From Planctomycetota bacterium (lineage in GTDB: Bacteria > Planctomycetota > B15-G4), in the NCBI GenBank assembly GCA_021604805.1, contig BQJR01000001.1:124001-188000 (forward strand): a DNA stretch of 64,000 bases, written 5' to 3'. This document shows, in pieces, positions 1 to 8,064 of this stretch. The notes under the pieces are model-generated. The model was not told the origin of the DNA, ran no database searches, and was given only the letters and a program-made list of their open reading frames with translations. Within the stretch, counting starts at the first letter, position 1. The number at the start of each line of letters is the position of its first letter. Made by a program: the position numbers and the translations under genes.

Positions 1-113
1 AGCTGCGTGCGGTCGAATTGCCGACAGCTCGTGGCGACGCCTGTCAGCGCCAGTACCAGAGTCCAGCAGACGAGGCGGCGCGCGACACGAGGTCGCAAGA
101 CGAAGGCATTCAT
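1..113 (-). CDS. Putative small lipoprotein, 5' part only (runs off the left edge)
   Basis: Reading the minus strand from an ATG at 113 gives an open frame to the window edge (37 codons visible). It starts MNAFVLRPR, has a positively charged n-region, a hydrophobic stretch (LVCWTLVLALTGVA) and then TSC, which reads as a type II signal peptide with the lipobox Cys near residue 30. The frame begins 24 nt downstream of the stop of the lipoprotein gene at 138-362, on the same strand, so the two could be co-transcribed. No strong Shine-Dalgarno precedes it. Function is unknown because the mature protein lies outside the window. The call rests on signal-peptide appearance alone. Confidence 0.55.
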   Translation of the reverse strand, partial: MNAFVLRPRVARRLVCWTLVLALTGVATSCRQFDRTQ

Positions 114-120
114 TCACTCA

Positions 121-139
121 GATCCGCGCGGAGCGGATC
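121..139 (-). other. 7-bp hairpin between two small lipoprotein genes
   Basis: GATCCGC (121-127) and GCGGATC (133-139) form a perfect 7-bp stem with a 5-nt loop. It begins inside the stop codon of the 138-362 gene and ends 7 nt before the ATG at 113. No T-tract follows, so it may be a weak terminator or a structure that affects downstream initiation. Confidence 0.4.
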
Positions 140-362
140 AGTGACGATGCATCGTGCCCGTGGCGTAACTCGGATCGTGCCACTCGTGCGTGGGATCGTC
201 CCAGTCGAGGCCGAGCACGTACTTGTCCCAGCGACGGTGCGCGTTGTTCGCCTTCTTGGCCCAGGCCGAACGGATGTCCTTGCCGTGATCCGAGAAAGGG
301 GTCACGCAGCCGGTGGAGACAACGACCAGCAGGAGGGCGGCGAGGAGGGTCTTGCGCGTCAT
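138..362 (-). CDS. Small lipoprotein, function unknown
   Basis: 74-residue protein with a short basic n-region, a hydrophobic core (LLAALLLVVVS) and a TGC lipobox, so the mature lipoprotein would be about 55 residues. The mature part is rich in W, D, H and Y and ends in a His-rich tail (TMHRH). I recognise no family. The ATG at 362 is preceded at a normal distance by GAAGGAA, a good ribosome-binding site. A TAGCTT hexamer about 35 nt upstream could be its -10. It is divergent from the HEAT-like gene at 529 and followed on the same strand by the second lipoprotein-like frame at 113. Confidence 0.7.
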   Translation of the reverse strand: MTRKTLLAALLLVVVSTGCVTPFSDHGKDIRSAWAKKANNAHRRWDKYVLGLDWDDPTHEWHDPSYATGTMHRH

Positions 363-512
363 CTGCGGGATTCCTTCGGGGGATGAGGCGCCAAGCTAGC
401 AATGCGCCCCGAGACTGTCAAAGACACGCTCGACGGAGTGTCTCCTGGCATCGATCTGCCCAGCCGCACGCTGATGTGGCGAGCTCATCGCCGGAACCGG
501 CGACCCACTCGA

Positions 513-518
513 TACACT
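513..518 (+). promoter_or_regulatory. Candidate -10 box TACACT, leaderless-type
   Basis: TACACT lies 10 nt before the ATG at 529, with no Shine-Dalgarno between. That distance would place transcription initiation at or within a few nt of the start codon. No convincing -35 is seen. Confidence 0.45.
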
Positions 519-528
519 GCCACCAACT

Positions 529-2184
529 ATGCGTAACAGTTTGCTTCCGACCCTCGCCGTTCTCGTGCTCCTGGCGCTCGTGGTCCTGATTCCGGAGCCC
601 GAGACGGTCGATGCGCCCCTCGACGCGCTGCCAGCGGCCGAGACCGCTGGCGAGGATGTCGCCGAGGCGCTGCTCGAGTTGAGCCCGCTCGAGCTCTACC
701 GCCCTCCAGACTGGGCCCGTCAGCAGGGGGGGCGCGACGCCGTGAAGCGCAGCCTCGACCGCTTGTCTTGGGGCCCGCACGCGGCGCTCTTGGCGTCCCG
801 AGATCAACTCGAGGCGCACCAGGGTTCCCTGGTCGACGAGATCCTGGCGCGACTCACGGCCCTCGGCGACAGCGATCCGATCCTCGTATCCAAGCTGATC
901 GCGACCATCAGAGACGAAGACGCCGCCGACCCGCGCGTGCTCGAGGAGCTCAACCGGCGCTGCCTCTCACCGAGTGGCTTGGTGACCAAAGCGGCGCTGC
1001 GCAAGCTGGCGCGGGTGCCGTATCCCGAGGCGCTGGGCGGGGCCTTGGCTCGTCGGCACGACGCGGAGGAGCCGATCCGTGAACTCGCGCGCGCGGTGTT
1101 GGCCGAAGCGGTCCGGCGCGGCGACCCCGAGGCGCGCGCCTACTTACTCCAGGATCTCCGCGAGCGTCCGTCGACCCCCAATCAGATCGACATCGCTGCT
1201 CTGGGCGACGCGCCCTACGACGCCGAAACGATGGACGTGTTGCAGCTCGTGCTCGAGCGCGCGCCGATCACCGAACGCTTCGCCACGCTGGGCGCGCTCG
1301 TGCGTCACGGCGACGAACGTGCCATCGCGCAGCTCGAAGAGATCATCGCCGGCGCCGACCACATGCAGCGCTTCAACGCGCTCTTCGTGGTGGCCATGGC
1401 GGGGCGTCCGATCGCGCAGGACAGCTGGCGCGACATCGTGCGACGCGGCTTGCAGCAAGAGACCAGCTTCCTGATGTCGGTGCTCACGCGCAGCATCCAG
1501 CTGGGTGACGCCGACGCGCCGCTGGCCTTCGAGCTGCTCGAAGACATCGCCAACAACCCCGGTCACAGCAGTCAGGTCACTGCGCTCGACGTGCTCTACC
1601 GGCTCGGCGATCCGTGGGCGCTCGAACGCACCCGCGACGAGCTGCAGCGCGAGCAGGGCGGCTTCTTGAACCAGACCGTCGACCGCATCATGCGCGGCCC
1701 GCGTGCGCAGGCGATCGAGCTGGCCGACGTGGCAGAGCAACGTTTCGCCGACGCAGAACTCGGGAAGGTCGAGCAGGTCATCTTGCTGAACATGCTCGCG
1801 CAGCTGAAGCCGCAGAGCGCGGTCGAGCCTGTGATCGCGCCGCTGATGGCGGGGGAACCGCTCTCGCGCGAGAACGTCTTGCCGGCGTTGGTCGCGCTCG
1901 GCGAGGTCGGCCTGGAACGTCTGTCCACAGAAGTGGGCGACGACCGCGGTGCCGGGCTCTACGTGCTGGCCGCCTCGCACGTGCGCGCGCCCTCGGCTTT
2001 GCCCGTGCTCGAGCGCATCGCCACCGATCCCGAGCGTGCGACGGCGCTGCGCCGCTACGCGATCGACGGCATCGTGCGGCTCTCGGGCGGGGAGCGCGAA
2101 GGAGCGCTACGTCGCATCGCTGAAGCGTCGCCGCGCTCGGCCGTGAGCGATCGCGTGATGCTGCTGTTCTGGAACTACCTGTGA
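529..2184 (+). CDS. Membrane-anchored HEAT-like repeat protein
   Basis: 551 residues. Residues about 4-22 (LLPTLAVLVLLALVVLI) form a single N-terminal membrane anchor or uncleaved signal; the rest is predicted helical, with recurring helix pairs typical of HEAT/armadillo solenoids (for example ALGDSDPILVSKLIATI, LGALVRHGDERAIAQLEEII, ALDVLYRLGDPWALERT). Such solenoids are protein-binding scaffolds; the partner is unknown. The start ATG has no Shine-Dalgarno but a TANNNT hexamer 10 nt upstream. The 3' end overlaps the convergent gene at 2175 by 10 bp. Anchored, exoplasmic location is inferred from the N-terminus. Confidence 0.8.
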   Translation: MRNSLLPTLAVLVLLALVVLIPEPETVDAPLDALPAAETAGEDVAEALLELSPLELYRPPDWARQQGGRDAVKRSLDRLSWGPHAALLASRDQLEAHQGSLVDEILARLTALGDSDPILVSKLIATIRDEDAADPRVLEELNRRCLSPSGLVTKAALRKLARVPYPEALGGALARRHDAEEPIRELARAVLAEAVRRGDPEARAYLLQDLRERPSTPNQIDIAALGDAPYDAETMDVLQLVLERAPITERFATLGALVRHGDERAIAQLEEIIAGADHMQRFNALFVVAMAGRPIAQDSWRDIVRRGLQQETSFLMSVLTRSIQLGDADAPLAFELLEDIANNPGHSSQVTALDVLYRLGDPWALERTRDELQREQGGFLNQTVDRIMRGPRAQAIELADVAEQRFADAELGKVEQVILLNMLAQLKPQSAVEPVIAPLMAGEPLSRENVLPALVALGEVGLERLSTEVGDDRGAGLYVLAASHVRAPSALPVLERIATDPERATALRRYAIDGIVRLSGGEREGALRRIAEASPRSAVSDRVMLLFWNYL

Positions 2185-2711
2185 GCGGGACGCGGCCGCG
2201 TCCACCAGCCGCCTGGCCGCGTCGTCACGTCGGGTTCGGGGAAGGGCGGCGGAAAGCCGGTGTCCGTGCCGCTGCGGCCGCGCAGGTTCTGACCCTCCCA
2301 GAGCACGCCGTCGGTGCCGAGCTGGAACTCGGCGTCGCCGGTCACTCCGAAGTCGAGCGGCCAAGCGCGCAACACCCACAGCTGACGCAGCGTGCCCGAC
2401 TGGGCGTCGCGCTCGGCGAGTTGAGCCAGCCCGTACATGTACGAGCGGTCTTGCGCGTAGGCAGCGGTGCCCGCTTGCGCGTTCTCGGGAGTGAAGGCGT
2501 GCAGCCCTTCGATGCCGGTGAGTTGCGCGCGCAGCGCTTCGACGTCGGCGGCGGGGATGTCGTCGGTTGCGCTCACGAAGCGGTCGAGCACGTGGAGCGC
2601 GCGTTCTTCGCCGCGGGCGATGCGCGCGGCGCCGTCGGACTGGACCTCGCGCAGCAGCACGAGCAAGCCGAGCATGAGCAGCGGCAACAGCAGGCCGAGA
2701 CGGCGAGACAT
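2175..2711 (-). CDS. Membrane-anchored hypothetical protein
   Basis: 178 residues with a strong N-terminal hydrophobic helix (residues about 5-20, LGLLLPLLMLGLLVLL) followed by a hydrophilic domain and a Pro-rich, Trp-containing tail (residues about 150-178). The helix followed by a long amphipathic segment resembles pilin-like or anchored periplasmic proteins, but no prepilin cleavage motif is visible, so I do not assign a family. It is divergent from cca with only 32 bp between the starts. A TACCAT hexamer on the minus strand overlaps the cca start codon and could be its -10. It overlaps the convergent HEAT-like gene by 10 bp. Confidence 0.65.
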   Translation of the reverse strand: MSRRLGLLLPLLMLGLLVLLREVQSDGAARIARGEERALHVLDRFVSATDDIPAADVEALRAQLTGIEGLHAFTPENAQAGTAAYAQDRSYMYGLAQLAERDAQSGTLRQLWVLRAWPLDFGVTGDAEFQLGTDGVLWEGQNLRGRSGTDTGFPPPFPEPDVTTRPGGWWTRPRPAHR

Positions 2712-2743
2712 GCGCGAGTTCCGGGGCGAGAGCGAGTGCGGTC

Positions 2744-4096
2744 ATGGTAGCGCCCGCGCCCGCTCCGTTGCAGCCCGAGGAAGCGCGGCGATTGCGCGCG
2801 GCGCAGCGCGTGGCGCAGGTGCTCATCGACGCGGGCCACGAGGTGGTGATCGCAGGTGGGTGGGTGCGCGATCGTCAGCTCGGGCGGCCCATGGGCGACA
2901 TCGACCTGGCGAGCTCAGCCAGCCCTGAGCAAGTGGTCGCGCTCTTCCCGCGCTGCGTGGAGGTCGGCGCCGCCTTCGGCGTGATCAAGGTGCTGGAGGG
3001 GGACGACATCTTCGATGTCGCACGCTTCCGCCGCGACGAGGGCGTCGCCGACGGTCGTCATCCCGAGCGCGTGCTGCCGGCCACGCTGCAGGACGACGTG
3101 CAGCGCCGCGACTTCACGATCAACGGCCTCGTGCAGGACCCGTTCACGCACGAGATCCGCGACATGGTCGGCGGGCTCGACGATCTGCGCGCGCGGCAGG
3201 TGCGTGCCATCGGTGACCCGTCCGAGCGCTTCCGCGAAGATGCCTTGCGCTTGCTGCGCGGCGTGCGCTTCGCCGTCACGCTCGACTTCGAGATCGAAGC
3301 CGTCACCTGGAGCGCCATGTGCGAGGCCGCGTCGAGCCTCGCCACGCTCTCCGGCGAACGCGTGCGCGACGAGTTGCGCAAGATGCTGTTGGCGCCGAAG
3401 CGGCGTCGCGCGCTCGAGTTGCTCGACCGCTCGGGGATGCTCGAAGTGATCCTGCCCGAGGTCGCCGCCATGCACGGCGTGGAGCAGCCGCCCGAGTTCC
3501 ATCCCGAAGGCGACGTGTGGATCCACACGCTGCTCGTCGTGGAAGCGCTGCCTGAGAGTGTGTCCTTCGAACTCGCGCTCGGCGCCGTGTTGCACGACGT
3601 GGGCAAGCCTCCGACCTTCGTGCGCGCGCCCGACCGCATCCGCTTCGACGGTCACGTGGAGCTGGGCGCAGAGATGTCCGAGGCGATCGCGAAACGACTG
3701 CGCCTCTCGCGCGCCGAGACACGCCGCGTGGTGGCGTTGGTGCGTGATCACCTGTTGTTCATGAACGTGAACGAGATGCGTCCGTCGCGCCTGCGTCGCC
3801 TGCTCGCCGAAGATCATTTCGACGAGTTGCTCACGCTCTACCAAGCCGACTGCGCAGGGTGTCACGGCGACACCGCGGCGCTGCCACGGATCCGCGCCAT
3901 GCAGCAGGAGCTCGCCGAGCAGGCGGCCTTGCCCGAGGCCTTGCTCAACGGTGGCGACGTGTTGGCAGCGGGTGTCGCCCCGGGCGCTCGTGTGGGGCAA
4001 TTGTTGCGCGCGGCCTACGACTTGCAGCTCGAGGGTGAGTTCACCGACAAGTCGTCCGCGCTCGCGTGGTTGCAGGCGCAGCTCACGCAAGGCTGA
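2744..4096 (+). CDS. cca: CCA tRNA nucleotidyltransferase / poly(A) polymerase family, with HD domain
   Basis: 450 residues. The nucleotidyltransferase head carries GGWVRD (38-43) and the metal-binding pair D52/D54 in GDIDLA, followed by RRDFTINGL, the class II signature. RNA-binding and neck regions follow (RFREDALRLLRGVRFA). An HD phosphohydrolase-type domain lies in the C-terminal half (HDVGKPPTF, then LVRDHLLF). The family adds or repairs the 3' CCA of tRNA in the cytoplasm; some bacterial relatives are poly(A) polymerases or A-adding enzymes, which cannot be told apart here. It matters locally because the one tRNA in the window already encodes CCA. It stands alone on the plus strand, convergent with the UbiA-like gene 7 bp away. 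Confidence 0.92.
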   Translation: MVAPAPAPLQPEEARRLRAAQRVAQVLIDAGHEVVIAGGWVRDRQLGRPMGDIDLASSASPEQVVALFPRCVEVGAAFGVIKVLEGDDIFDVARFRRDEGVADGRHPERVLPATLQDDVQRRDFTINGLVQDPFTHEIRDMVGGLDDLRARQVRAIGDPSERFREDALRLLRGVRFAVTLDFEIEAVTWSAMCEAASSLATLSGERVRDELRKMLLAPKRRRALELLDRSGMLEVILPEVAAMHGVEQPPEFHPEGDVWIHTLLVVEALPESVSFELALGAVLHDVGKPPTFVRAPDRIRFDGHVELGAEMSEAIAKRLRLSRAETRRVVALVRDHLLFMNVNEMRPSRLRRLLAEDHFDELLTLYQADCAGCHGDTAALPRIRAMQQELAEQAALPEALLNGGDVLAAGVAPGARVGQLLRAAYDLQLEGEFTDKSSALAWLQAQLTQG

Positions 4097-4103
4097 GGCG
4101 CGT

Positions 4104-5030
4104 TCAGCTCGGCGGGAAGCGGCGTCGCAATCGCCCCGCCGCGAAGAACAGCGAGGCGGCCAGCACCGCGGCGACATGCTGCCCCGCTGCGAGCGCCACG
4201 CTGGCCGCCAGCCACGGCATGCTCGAGAGCAGCACGCCGGTGAGCGCGGGCGGTGGGAGCTTCGGAGCGGCGCGTGCGATGCGGAGCGCGCAACCGAGCA
4301 AGACGGCGCCCGCAGGGAGCGCTGTCGCGAGCGGCAGGTTGAAGGGGAGTGCGATGGCGACCAGTGCGAGCAGACCGGCGGCGAGACGCCAGGCGGGCAG
4401 GGCCGGTGCTCGGGCCTCGCGGGCTTCGTCGTCGTGGGCAGCGTGCCAAGAGGCGAGCGCGACGAAGCTCCCGTGCAGCAGCGCGGGCGCGGCGAGCGTC
4501 CAGCTCCAACGCGGCGCGAAGAGTGCGAGTCCCAGTGCCATGTCGCAAGTGCGGGCGGCACCCAGCGCGACGCACCCGCCGAGCGTGCTGCGCTTGAGCC
4601 CCCAGTGGTAGGCGTGGCTCGCGGCGAGCACACCCAGCGCGGGGAGCAGCAACGCGGGACGCGCCCACGTGAGGCCGAGCGCGAGCGCCGCGCCGCCCAG
4701 CCAGTACGCGTGCACCACGCTCGGCGACACGGCCCCGCGCGCGAGCGGCCGGTCGGGCTTGTGTTGCGCGTCTTCGTGCCGATCGACCCAGGCGTTGTGC
4801 GCCATGCCCGACACGAGCAAGGCGCTGCCGCACAACGCCGCGAGCGCAGTGGGGCCCGGCGCGAGCGTCACGCCGGCGAGGGTGGCCGACCACGCGGCGC
4901 CGCCGAGGACGTCGCTGGTGGGAGTCAGCAGCAGCGGCGCGCGCAGCAGCTCGAGATGGGCGCGGACGCGGCTCGTTGTGCCCACGGGCGTGTCCGAGTG
5001 CGCGCGCGCTGTCGACGGTTGCCGCGTCAC
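4104..5030 (-). CDS. UbiA-family prenyltransferase-like membrane protein (EboC-like)
   Basis: 308 residues, mostly hydrophobic with about eight or nine membrane helices. The first aspartate-rich motif of the UbiA superfamily is visible as N79-x3-D83-x3-D87 (NAWVDRHED), followed by the conserved KPDRPLARG. A second motif (DMALG region) is less clear. The family transfers a prenyl chain from a polyprenyl diphosphate to an aromatic or other acceptor within the membrane; the acceptor here is unknown. The N-terminal LRAPLLLTPTSDVLGGAA segment resembles the EboC-type branch. GTG start at 5030 overlaps the rseP stop by 4 bp (GTGA), so it is translated with dxr-rseP, fitting an isoprenoid/envelope theme. 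C-terminal tail is basic (RLRRRF). Confidence 0.8.
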   Translation of the reverse strand: MTRQPSTARAHSDTPVGTTSRVRAHLELLRAPLLLTPTSDVLGGAAWSATLAGVTLAPGPTALAALCGSALLVSGMAHNAWVDRHEDAQHKPDRPLARGAVSPSVVHAYWLGGAALALGLTWARPALLLPALGVLAASHAYHWGLKRSTLGGCVALGAARTCDMALGLALFAPRWSWTLAAPALLHGSFVALASWHAAHDDEAREARAPALPAWRLAAGLLALVAIALPFNLPLATALPAGAVLLGCALRIARAAPKLPPPALTGVLLSSMPWLAASVALAAGQHVAAVLAASLFFAAGRLRRRFPPS

Positions 5031-6850
5031 CCCACGAGGCGCGAGAGGTCGTTGAAGGTCACGTAGACCATCAAGCCCAAGATCGCGACCAAGCCCGTGA
5101 GCTGTGCGTTCTGCAGGAAACGATCCGACAGGCGCCCGCCCTTCACCTTCTCGAAGAGCAGGAACATGATCTGGCCGCCGTCGAGCACGGGGATCGGCAG
5201 GATGTTGATCACGCCGAGGTTCACCGAGAGCAGCGCCAGGAAGTAGAGCAGCTTCGAGAAGTCCATCTTGGCCGACTCGTAGGTGATCATCGCGATCGCC
5301 GCGGGGCCGCCCAGGTTGTCGGCGCCGACTTCGCCGGTGAAGAGTTTGCCGAGCGTCATGCCCGTGGTGCGCAGCGCGTTCATGCAGGCGTCGAAGCCGG
5401 CGCTGAGTGACTCGCCGAAGCCGAGGTCGTGCACCACGTCGTGGCGCTGCAGGCCGAAGCCCACGGCGAACTGGGGCGGGAGGACGGCGCGCACGGACAC
5501 GCTGCGTTCCTCGCCGTTGCGACGATAGGTGATCTCGTGATCCACCACGTCGGGTTGGGCTTTCAGGTGATCGAGCAACGCTTGGAAACTCACGAGCTCT
5601 TCGCCATCCGCCGCGACGGGTTCGTCGCCGTCGAGCAGCCCTGCGCGGGACAGTGCGCCGCCCTCGCTGACGAGCATGCGCGTGCTGGCCGGGTTGCGCT
5701 CGAGCGCCACGTCGCCGCCCGCCAGGCGTTCGACGGCTTGTCGGTCGAGCACCAAGTTCATGTCGGTGCCGTCGCGCTGCACGCGCAGCTCGAGGGGTGC
5801 GCCCAACTCGGCGAGGCTGGCGAGATCGCTCGATCGATACACGGGATGACCAGCGGCGCCCAAGACCACGTCGCCGGGCAGCAGGCCTGAGTCGGGCGGC
5901 GTGTCGTTGCCGCGCACGGCCCGCACGAGGTTCTCCACGGGGGCGGCGCCGAGCATCCGGCGGCCTTCCTCGGGCGCGTCGAGCCGAGTGAAGCTGTGTT
6001 CGACCTGGAGTTCGTTGCCGTCGCGCTCCACCGTGAGCGAGAGGCTCGCGGGTTCGAAGGCGCCGCTCTCCAGGGACAGCGCGCGCCAGGCGCTGAGCGG
6101 CTCGCCGCGGTACAGCGAACCGATGCGCCGACCGTTGACTGCGAGCAGGACGTCGCCGTTGCGCAAGCCGGTGGGCGTCTCGTCGTTCTCGTCGAGCTCG
6201 ATGATGTTGAGCCGTGGCGGGAGGATCTGCGCGCTGTAGTGTCCGTCGGCGTGACTCGGCGTGAGCTTCTGTTGGAAGCGCTGACCGTCGCGCAGCACGT
6301 CGAGCGTCATGTTGTCGGGATCACCGAGCGCGATCTCGAGCGTGAGGTCTTCGAAGCCCCAGACTTTCTGTCCGTTCACCGACAGGATCTCGTCGCCGGT
6401 GCGCAGCCCTGCTTGCCACGCTGCACCGCCCACGACCGTGTCACCCACGACGGGCGCGAGGAAGGGCACGCCCGTGCCGAAGGCGATCGGGAAGAGGACG
6501 AAGGCGAAGGCGATGTTCACGACCACGCCCGCGCTGAAGATCACGACGCGCTGCCAGATGGGCTTCGCCATCAGGTCGCCGGGGTCGGGCTCTTCGTCGT
6601 CGGGGAGGTCACCGTACTCACCGGCCATCTTCACGTAGCCGCCGAGCGGGATGATCGAGACGCGGTACTCCGTGCCGCGACGTGTCCAGCCGAACAAGCG
6701 CGGGCCGAAGCCGATCGAGAAGGTCTCGACGCGCACGTCGAACAGACGCGCCGCGACGAAGTGCCCGGCCTCGTGGATGAAGATCAGAAAGCTGATGCCC
6801 ATCACCGCGAGCGCGGCGTTGGCGAAGCTCTCGAAGAAGGTCTCGATCAT
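5027..6850 (-). CDS. rseP: RseP-type site-2 zinc metalloprotease with about four PDZ-like repeats
   Basis: 607 residues from the ATG at 6850, which overlaps the dxr stop by 4 bp; longer upstream reading is only a shadow of dxr. TM1 contains the zinc-binding HEAGH (H26, E27, H30) and the C-terminal helices contain the third-ligand motif NILPIPVLDGG. These enzymes cut transmembrane proteins within the membrane, classically anti-sigma factors. Between the two catalytic halves are four PDZ-like stretches (GAAWQAGLRTGDEILSVNG, PTGLRNGDVLLAVNG, PDSGLLPGDVVLGAAG, GALSRAGLLDGDEPVAADG); E. coli RseP has two and is about 450 residues long. Second gene of dxr-rseP-ubiA-like. Confidence 0.95.
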   Translation of the reverse strand: MIETFFESFANAALAVMGISFLIFIHEAGHFVAARLFDVRVETFSIGFGPRLFGWTRRGTEYRVSIIPLGGYVKMAGEYGDLPDDEEPDPGDLMAKPIWQRVVIFSAGVVVNIAFAFVLFPIAFGTGVPFLAPVVGDTVVGGAAWQAGLRTGDEILSVNGQKVWGFEDLTLEIALGDPDNMTLDVLRDGQRFQQKLTPSHADGHYSAQILPPRLNIIELDENDETPTGLRNGDVLLAVNGRRIGSLYRGEPLSAWRALSLESGAFEPASLSLTVERDGNELQVEHSFTRLDAPEEGRRMLGAAPVENLVRAVRGNDTPPDSGLLPGDVVLGAAGHPVYRSSDLASLAELGAPLELRVQRDGTDMNLVLDRQAVERLAGGDVALERNPASTRMLVSEGGALSRAGLLDGDEPVAADGEELVSFQALLDHLKAQPDVVDHEITYRRNGEERSVSVRAVLPPQFAVGFGLQRHDVVHDLGFGESLSAGFDACMNALRTTGMTLGKLFTGEVGADNLGGPAAIAMITYESAKMDFSKLLYFLALLSVNLGVINILPIPVLDGGQIMFLLFEKVKGGRLSDRFLQNAQLTGLVAILGLMVYVTFNDLSRLVG

Positions 6851-8019
6851 GAGTGCGGGCTGCCAGCAGGGTGGCTGAACTCGGTGAGTTTGTTCGTGGT
6901 GTGTCGGCGCACGTCGCTGTCGGTGGCGAGGATCGTGTCGAGGTCTGGGTCGGCACCCGCTTCGAACTCGTTGAGTGCGTCGCCCACGAGTTCGCCGATG
7001 GCCAGGAAGGGAATCTGACCGTTGAGGAAGGCGCTCACTGCGATCTCGTTGGCGGCGTTCATGATCGTGCCCGAGAGACCGCCTTGGCGCGCGGCGTGCT
7101 CGCCCAGCGCGAGGCAAGGGAAGGTGTCGCGGTCGGGCTCTTCGAAGGTGAGCCCGGAGAGCGCGAGCAAGTCGATCGGCGGGCCGGGGGCTTTCACGCG
7201 CGCCGGATAGCCCAAGGCCCAGCGGATGGGAAGGCGCATGTCGGGCGGACTGAGTTGCGCGAGGATGGCGCCGTCGCAGTACTCGACCATGGAGTGGATC
7301 ACGCTCTGCCGATGCATGACGACGTGGACTTGCTCGGCGCACACGTCGAACAAGTGCACCGCTTCGATGACTTCGAGCGCCTTGTTCATCAGTGTGGCGC
7401 TGTCGATCGTGATGCGCGGGCCCATGTCCCACGACGGGTGCTTGAGCGCTTCCTCGATCGTGACGTGGGCGAGCTCGTCGCGCGTGCGACCGCGAAAAGG
7501 GCCGCCCGAGGCCGTGAGGATCACGCGCCGAACACCTGCGGGATCCTCGCCGTGCAAGCACTGCGCGATCGCCGAGTGTTCCGAGTCGACCGGCAAGAGC
7601 GTGCTGCCCGAGCGCGCGCAAGCGGCGCGCACGAGGTGACCCGCGAGAACCATGCTTTCCTTGTTCGCGAGCGCCACGTCGGCGCCGGTTTCAGCGGCCG
7701 CGAGTGTGGAGCGCAAACCCGCCGCGCCGGTGATCGCGCACAGCACGACGTCCGGCCGGGTGCGTGCGACGAGCTCCACCACTCCCTCGGCGCCGGTGAG
7801 TAGCTCGCAGCCCTGCGGCAGCCCGCTCGTGTCGACGGGGGCGGTGCCCAGCGCGACGGCCTCGGGGCCGAACTGGCGCGCCTGCTCGAACAGCAGCTCC
7901 GCCGAACTCCACGCGCTCAGACCGACGACCTGATGCGTGCCGCCGAGCTGCTCCATGACCTCGAGGGTCTGGCGCCCGACCGAGCCTGTAGATCCGAGAA
8001 CGAGCACCCGTTTGACCAT
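6847..8019 (-). CDS. dxr: 1-deoxy-D-xylulose 5-phosphate reductoisomerase
   Basis: 390 residues, the normal length. NADPH-binding loop GSTGSVG at residues 9-15; DSEHSAIAQCLHG and the SGGPF, HPSWDMG and NKALEVIEA blocks are all present, covering the metal and substrate site. It converts DXP to 2-C-methyl-D-erythritol 4-phosphate, the committed step of the MEP isoprenoid pathway, in the cytoplasm. The neighbouring membrane prenyltransferase and RseP share the operon, a common arrangement for dxr-rseP. The ATG has TAGACT 8 nt upstream and no Shine-Dalgarno. Divergent from the NUDIX gene with 45 bp between start codons. Confidence 0.97.
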   Translation of the reverse strand: MVKRVLVLGSTGSVGRQTLEVMEQLGGTHQVVGLSAWSSAELLFEQARQFGPEAVALGTAPVDTSGLPQGCELLTGAEGVVELVARTRPDVVLCAITGAAGLRSTLAAAETGADVALANKESMVLAGHLVRAACARSGSTLLPVDSEHSAIAQCLHGEDPAGVRRVILTASGGPFRGRTRDELAHVTIEEALKHPSWDMGPRITIDSATLMNKALEVIEAVHLFDVCAEQVHVVMHRQSVIHSMVEYCDGAILAQLSPPDMRLPIRWALGYPARVKAPGPPIDLLALSGLTFEEPDRDTFPCLALGEHAARQGGLSGTIMNAANEIAVSAFLNGQIPFLAIGELVGDALNEFEAGADPDLDTILATDSDVRRHTTNKLTEFSHPAGSPHS

Positions 8020-8027
8020 GGCCAGCG

Positions 8028-8033
8028 AGTCTA
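8028..8033 (-). promoter_or_regulatory. Candidate -10 box TAGACT for dxr operon, leaderless-type
   Basis: On the minus strand TAGACT is separated from the dxr ATG (8019) by 8 nt with no ribosome-binding site. It lies only 17 bp from the opposing -10 candidate of the NUDIX gene. Confidence 0.5.
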
Positions 8034-8050
8034 GCAGGTGGGCCCTCTGG

Positions 8051-8056
8051 TATCAT
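8051..8056 (+). promoter_or_regulatory. Candidate -10 box TATCAT, leaderless-type
   Basis: TATCAT followed by an 8-nt spacer and the ATG at 8065; no Shine-Dalgarno. Predicted initiation at or next to the start codon. Confidence 0.5.
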
Positions 8057-8064
8057 TCCGCCGC

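Noticed and set aside
2915..4633. Long minus-strand open frame (572 codons) across cca and part of the UbiA-like gene
   Set aside because: It spans two well-supported genes on different strands and frames, with no domain similarity.
6851..7621. N-terminal extension of the rseP frame
   Set aside because: The extension lies within dxr and gives Arg/His-rich nonsense; the ATG at 6850 has the zinc motif at the expected distance and a 4-bp overlap with dxr.
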